DNA of 10,335 nucleotides from Planctomycetota bacterium (lineage in GTDB: Bacteria > Planctomycetota > Phycisphaerae > WQYP01 > JAJZKY01), in contig JAJZKY010000108.1 of assembly GCA_021803885.1 (NCBI GenBank), positions 1 to 10,335 of the forward strand. Reading direction: 5' to 3'. The position numbers and the translations under genes are program-made. The notes beneath the pieces are model-generated. The model worked only from the letters and a program-made list of their open reading frames with translations, was not told the DNA's origin and made no database searches. Below, piece by piece: positions 7,275-10,335 of the stretch; within the stretch, counting starts at the first letter, position 1, and each line of letters opens with the position of its first letter.

Positions 7275-7283
7275 CATACCGCT
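7267..7283 (+). terminator. Perfect hairpin across the GlmU-like stop codon
   Basis: AGCGGTA (7267-7273) and TACCGCT (7277-7283) form a 7-base-pair stem with a 3-base loop, overlapping the TAA stop at 7272-7274. No T-run follows, so it is at best a non-canonical 3' end or an RNA-stability structure. Confidence 0.3.
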
Positions 7284-7308
7284 ACCGCCACCATGGGAAA
7301 ATATATTG

Positions 7309-7321
7309 GGTAACCGTTCAC
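7309..7321 (-). repeat. Intergenic repeat, copy 2 (inverse of 85-97)
   Basis: On the plus strand GGTAACCGTTCAC is the exact reverse complement of 85-97. It lies in the convergent gap after the GlmU-like gene. Flanking bases beyond the 13-mer do not match well. Confidence 0.4.
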
Positions 7322-7380
7322 CGCATTATGTGTAAAACGGCTATTATGTTGGCATGGTGGAGAAATATCACCACCTGAAC

Positions 7381-7398
7381 ACCGCAACGCTTTGCGGT
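7381..7398. terminator. Candidate bidirectional terminator hairpin
   Basis: ACCGCAA (7381-7387) pairs perfectly with TTGCGGT (7392-7398) around a four-base loop, midway between the convergent genes. The lack of a T-run on either side keeps confidence low, but position and symmetry suit a shared 3' boundary. Confidence 0.3.
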
Positions 7399-7571
7399 AA
7401 CTGGTAACCATGCTCAAATTTTAAATCTCAAATTTCTGATACGCGGTGAGACACTGCGCCTATACCTTGCCCGCATGGCGGTGCTCGCCCTCCTCGGCCG
7501 CAGTCTCAGAGGCGGCATATTCGCAGACGTAAACGATTACCCAATTTATTATGCCGCGCGCATGATTGATT

Positions 7572-8993
7572 CTATAACCGCTGTTGCAGCACGTGCGGAT
7601 ACCGTTTGGCCGTCTGTACAACCAATTCTCCAAACATGGCATTGGCCATGGCGAACCAGGAACGTGTAAATTTTTGGGGATCGTTTTTATCGAATGATTC
7701 ATGAATAAAGCCGGTCCCCGAACTGCTGAGTTTTAATTGTCGCAAAGCCCAGGCAGCTTCTTCCCCCGTGGCCGCCGTCAGACCATACATAATCAAACTC
7801 ATTGGCCACACATTTTCATCGGGAGTGTGGATACTGCCGATGCCTTCAAATTGGCCTTTATAAAAATAGGGATTATGCGGCCCCCATACCAGGTTCCTGG
7901 AGGCCTGGTAAATCGGGTCATTTTGAGAACATACGCCAAGCCAGGGCAGCGAAAGTATACTTGGCCAGTTGGCATCATCCATGAATACCGCATTGCCAAA
8001 ACCATCGACCTCATAAGCGTACACCCGCCCCAGTCGTGTATGAGATCTGATTCCGTACTCCGCGGCGGCATGATGCAGTGTGGCCGCAAATTGTGAACAG
8101 TCGTTAATCCGTGCGGTCTGAGTTCCCAACGCCCGGTACAGGCTGGCCAACTGATTCAAAGATACCGCCGCCAAAAGATTATCCGGTATATGTAAGGGAT
8201 AAATAACGGCGTCATCCGACGGCCGGAACATGGTATAAATTAAGCCATTGGGCAACGCGGGAAAACCAATGCCCCCGCGGGGTAACGTATCGGTACTGTT
8301 CCAGGCCGCCCGCTGAAAACGATAAGGACCGGGGCCATTGAAGCGTTGTTGTATATGAAAAGTTTCCACAATCCGCTCCATCGCCTTGTGCCACCTGGCA
8401 TCAAAGGGAGTCGTATCGCCGGTGGCCTGCCAGTAACCATGCGACAGGCGGATCACCGCACACGGAGAATCGACTTCCCATTTATGTTCCCACACTCCCG
8501 GAGCCATGTGTGTATGGTCGCTGCGCCATGGGGAAGTCTGGGTTACTGTTTTAAGAAACGCTTCCGCATAGGGTGAAATCAGCACGCAATCAGCCATGCG
8601 GTGAATAACCCCCTGGATCATAGTTCGCAGATGCGCATCATGCCGCGCCAGGGGTAGATAGGGCCACATCTGATACATCGAATCGCGCAGCCACATGGCC
8701 GGAATATCGCCGGTGATCACAAAGGTATCCGGTTTGCCGCCGGCCATACTGAATTCCACCGTGGTATCCAGTGGATTGGGAAAACAATTCTGAAACATCC
8801 ACGCCAGTTCCGGATCGGCAATTTTGGCGGATATATCATGGATTAGTTGTTCCACGGCGGCGGATACAAAACGGCGCTGCGCCACCGGCGGGCGGCGCGA
8901 CTGATATGCCGGTGCCGATCGGGCCACAGATGACGTTGTATATATGCTTGTGGCGGCTATCGCCGCAGAGGTTAAAAACTCACGTCTTTTCAT
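7572..8993 (-). CDS. GH125 exo-alpha-1,6-mannosidase with twin-arginine signal
   Basis: Glycoside hydrolase family 125 enzymes are metal-independent, inverting exo-alpha-1,6-mannosidases with an (alpha/alpha)6 barrel. This 473-residue protein has the family signatures TGDIPAMWLRDS (94-105), RPSDD (257-261), MDDANWPSILSLP (338-350) and TPDENVWPM (390-398). By analogy with characterised members, D260 or D261 should be the acid and E393 the base. The N-terminus MKRREFLTSAAIAATS is a Tat signal (RRxFL, then a mild hydrophobic stretch, with likely cleavage near the ARSA at residues 24-27), so it would be exported already folded. The family domain fills about residues 40-468, full length. The start is certain: AGGAG lies six bases upstream and overlaps the stop codon of the GH76 gene, giving a coupled two-gene operon. 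Together they should dismantle an alpha-1,6-mannan backbone, the GH125 enzyme releasing mannose from the ends. The natural substrate (fungal mannan, bacterial mannan or N-glycan) cannot be told from sequence. Confidence 0.92.
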   Translation of the reverse strand: MKRREFLTSAAIAATSIYTTSSVARSAPAYQSRRPPVAQRRFVSAAVEQLIHDISAKIADPELAWMFQNCFPNPLDTTVEFSMAGGKPDTFVITGDIPAMWLRDSMYQMWPYLPLARHDAHLRTMIQGVIHRMADCVLISPYAEAFLKTVTQTSPWRSDHTHMAPGVWEHKWEVDSPCAVIRLSHGYWQATGDTTPFDARWHKAMERIVETFHIQQRFNGPGPYRFQRAAWNSTDTLPRGGIGFPALPNGLIYTMFRPSDDAVIYPLHIPDNLLAAVSLNQLASLYRALGTQTARINDCSQFAATLHHAAAEYGIRSHTRLGRVYAYEVDGFGNAVFMDDANWPSILSLPWLGVCSQNDPIYQASRNLVWGPHNPYFYKGQFEGIGSIHTPDENVWPMSLIMYGLTAATGEEAAWALRQLKLSSSGTGFIHESFDKNDPQKFTRSWFAMANAMFGELVVQTAKRYPHVLQQRL

Positions 8994-8999
8994 TGCCGG

Positions 9000-9004
9000 C
9001 TCCT
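9000..9004 (-). promoter_or_regulatory. Shine-Dalgarno of the GH125 gene, overlapping the GH76 stop
   Basis: On the minus strand the GH76 gene ends ...AAT TAG and reads straight into GAGCCGGCA ATG. The AGGAG shares bases with the TAG stop and stands six bases before the GH125 ATG. This arrangement strongly suggests translational coupling. Confidence 0.75.
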
Positions 9005-10247
9005 AATTGGTAAGCGTATGGGCCAGAAGAAAATAACTGCCGCCTATACAGGCTTGGTTAATGAGTTTAATGGAAGTCCCTCCCGGCGGCAAACCATTCC
9101 ACGTTCGCCCGTAAAAATCCTGTGGATTCCGGCAATGGCGATGCGCGTAAGTCAAGGCGCGCCGTACCAGACGAATCCACTTTTTATCATGGTCGATTTT
9201 GTACAACTGGATATAGCCGTCCAGGAGCACCCATGCAAACACGCCCGGCCCACGGATTGAACCGTTGACGGGATTGATCCATCGCCGTTGAGCGGCGGCG
9301 GCGATTCGATCAGCTCTTCGCCAATACTTCTGCTGATGGGTGATGCGATAGAACAGGCAGTTGGCAATCAGCATCGTGCCGGCGTTGTAGGTCCATTGGG
9401 TGCGGCCGATTTTTCCATTTAGCGCAATGTGATCAAAATAAAGATAATCTTTGTGATCCAATAGATGGGCGTTGACCCACACGTAGAGACTGCGTGCCAT
9501 ATGGAGATATGCGGGTTGTCGGGTTATGCGGTAGAGTTTCAGGGCATCAATGATGGCCGGACCATTGGAGCAGGTATTTTTGGATTTTTTTGCCTGTTCA
9601 TGCCAGAATATGCCGCCGCCGAGCGCGGAGGATTCTCCACTTAATATGAACTTGAAATCACGCCGGGCGATGGCCAGGTATTGCCGTTTGTCTGTTGCGG
9701 CATAGGCGCGTAAAAATCCCCATGTCATCCAGCCGTTGTCATCATAATATCGATCCAGCGGCCCCTTGCCGGGCAGGACATCAAACCCGCCGATGCCATG
9801 GCCCACCCGCCAGTATGGTTTCAGTGTTCCGACAAACTTATGCAATATCCCGGCGTAGGCCGCATGATATTGTGTCGCCTCCGCGAGCATTAATAGTTCC
9901 ATGGATTGGGACCAGGCGATGGCGGGATGCTTTCCGGCACAGTAACTTTTAGTCTTTAGCGACAGCACCGCCTTTTCAGAGAGATAAATCATCTTTGGCC
10001 TTTGAAATACCGTCAGCGTATTGCGCAGCACCGTTCGGCCCCAGGAAAAATATACTGACGCCGGGGGAGATGCTATACGACGATTGGCAGCCATGGCCTG
10101 ATGGGGATAAAACATGGAGGCGGCGAGGCACACGACGCCTACTACAAACCTGGAAAACCATGTATCGATCCTGGTTGAAGCAACAGCCGTACTAATGTCG
10201 GATTTTACTGTTCGTTGCATCCTTAAGATTTCCCAAACCGTCCGCAT
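9003..10247 (-). CDS. GH76 endo-alpha-1,6-mannanase, exported
   Basis: Family 76 glycoside hydrolases are retaining endo-alpha-1,6-mannanases with an (alpha/alpha)6 barrel. This 414-residue protein carries the catalytic paired aspartates in DRYYDDNGWMTWGF (D169 and D170, as in Bacillus circulans Aman6), followed by GGGIFWHEQ (210-218), CSNGPAIIDALKLYRIT (226-242), WTYNAGTMLIANCLFYRIT (285-303) and GPGVFAWVLLDGY (333-345). The N-terminus has a hydrophobic segment (about residues 34-48) ending in AMA-AN, a Sec-type signal peptide with likely cleavage after residue 53. The n-region is unusually long, so the true start may be ATG 10220 (residue 10); neither start has a good Shine-Dalgarno. It is the first gene of the mannan operon, nine bases before GH125. 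It should cut inside the polymer and feed ends to the exo-enzyme. There is no carbohydrate-binding module or sorting tail. Confidence 0.88.
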   Translation of the reverse strand: MRTVWEILRMQRTVKSDISTAVASTRIDTWFSRFVVGVVCLAASMFYPHQAMAANRRIASPPASVYFSWGRTVLRNTLTVFQRPKMIYLSEKAVLSLKTKSYCAGKHPAIAWSQSMELLMLAEATQYHAAYAGILHKFVGTLKPYWRVGHGIGGFDVLPGKGPLDRYYDDNGWMTWGFLRAYAATDKRQYLAIARRDFKFILSGESSALGGGIFWHEQAKKSKNTCSNGPAIIDALKLYRITRQPAYLHMARSLYVWVNAHLLDHKDYLYFDHIALNGKIGRTQWTYNAGTMLIANCLFYRITHQQKYWRRADRIAAAAQRRWINPVNGSIRGPGVFAWVLLDGYIQLYKIDHDKKWIRLVRRALTYAHRHCRNPQDFYGRTWNGLPPGGTSIKLINQACIGGSYFLLAHTLTN

Positions 10248-10335
10248 CTATTTCAGCGGAGTATAGCCGTATTGCCGTGTGGCATGTCACAAGTTTGTTA
10301 CCTTGCCCCCAATAAGGTGGATTATATTTTTCCTG
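10248..10335 (-). promoter_or_regulatory. Upstream region and candidate promoter of the mannan operon
   Basis: On the minus strand TGACAT (10284-10289) and TATACT (10260-10265) stand 18 bases apart, a plausible sigma-70-type promoter. Transcription would begin near 10253, only about six bases before ATG 10247, which favours initiation at ATG 10220. A small dyad, TGCC (10273-10276) and GGCA (10281-10284), lies in the spacer and touches the -35 box; it is placed where a repressor could act. No gene is seen in these 88 bases. Confidence 0.35.

Larger units (their letters stand above)
7275..7571. other. Convergent intergenic region with stem-loops and short repeats
   Basis: This 297-base gap separates two genes transcribed toward each other. 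Short frames exist on both strands but have no recognisable domain or ribosome binding site. It holds GGTAACCGTTCAC at 7309-7321, the inverse of the sequence at 85-97; a perfect hairpin at 7381-7398; a doubled GGTAAC near 7396-7408; and two direct copies of CTCAAATTT (7413-7421 and 7427-7435). Transcription from both sides probably ends here. Confidence 0.5.

Noticed and set aside
7460..7702. Short open frames on both strands at the end of the convergent gap
   Set aside because: They overlap the 3' end of the GH125 gene or lack ribosome binding sites, and show no signal, domain or repeat pattern.

Overview
The window reads as chromosomal DNA of an environmental Gram-negative bacterium, most likely a planctomycete of the Phycisphaerae type. 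This placement is an inference. It rests on a TatC with a very large periplasmic loop insertion, an 'alternate form' GlmU-family nucleotidyltransferase, a PEP-CTERM sorting signal, and a single LolC/E-type permease next to lysS. No rRNA, tRNA, CRISPR array or insertion sequence was seen.

Layout. Positions 1-511 hold no intact gene. They contain a minus-strand PEP-CTERM tail that has lost its protein (184-288) and short repeat-like sequences. From 557 to 5722 four plus-strand genes are packed closely: lysyl-tRNA synthetase (lysS), a LolC/E/MacB-like ABC permease, its LolD-like ATPase (8-base overlap with the permease), and tatC. After a 238-base gap with two good stem-loops comes a GlmU-family gene (5961-7274), also on the plus strand. 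A convergent gap of about 300 bases (7275-7571) follows. Then, on the minus strand, come two glycoside hydrolase genes: a GH76 endo-alpha-1,6-mannanase (upstream, 9003-10247) and a Tat-exported GH125 exo-alpha-1,6-mannosidase (7572-8993). These two are nine bases apart, and the ribosome binding site of the second overlaps the stop codon of the first.

How the parts fit. The plus-strand half is housekeeping and envelope biology: aminoacylation, ABC-driven extraction of lipoprotein or other envelope cargo, twin-arginine export, and UDP-GlcNAc synthesis. The minus-strand half is a compact two-enzyme unit for alpha-1,6-linked mannan. The endo-enzyme carries a Sec-type signal and would make ends or oligosaccharides. 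The exo-enzyme carries a twin-arginine signal and would release mannose. The Tat-dependent exo-mannosidase lies about 2 kb from the Tat translocon core gene, although on the opposite strand.

I found no clearly new defence or mobile system. The points most worth a second look are the enlarged TatC periplasmic loop together with a Glu-to-Asp change at its signal-binding site, the mixed Sec/Tat export of the mannanase pair, the orphan PEP-CTERM tail, the structured leader before the GlmU-like gene, and a short repeat shared by two intergenic regions.
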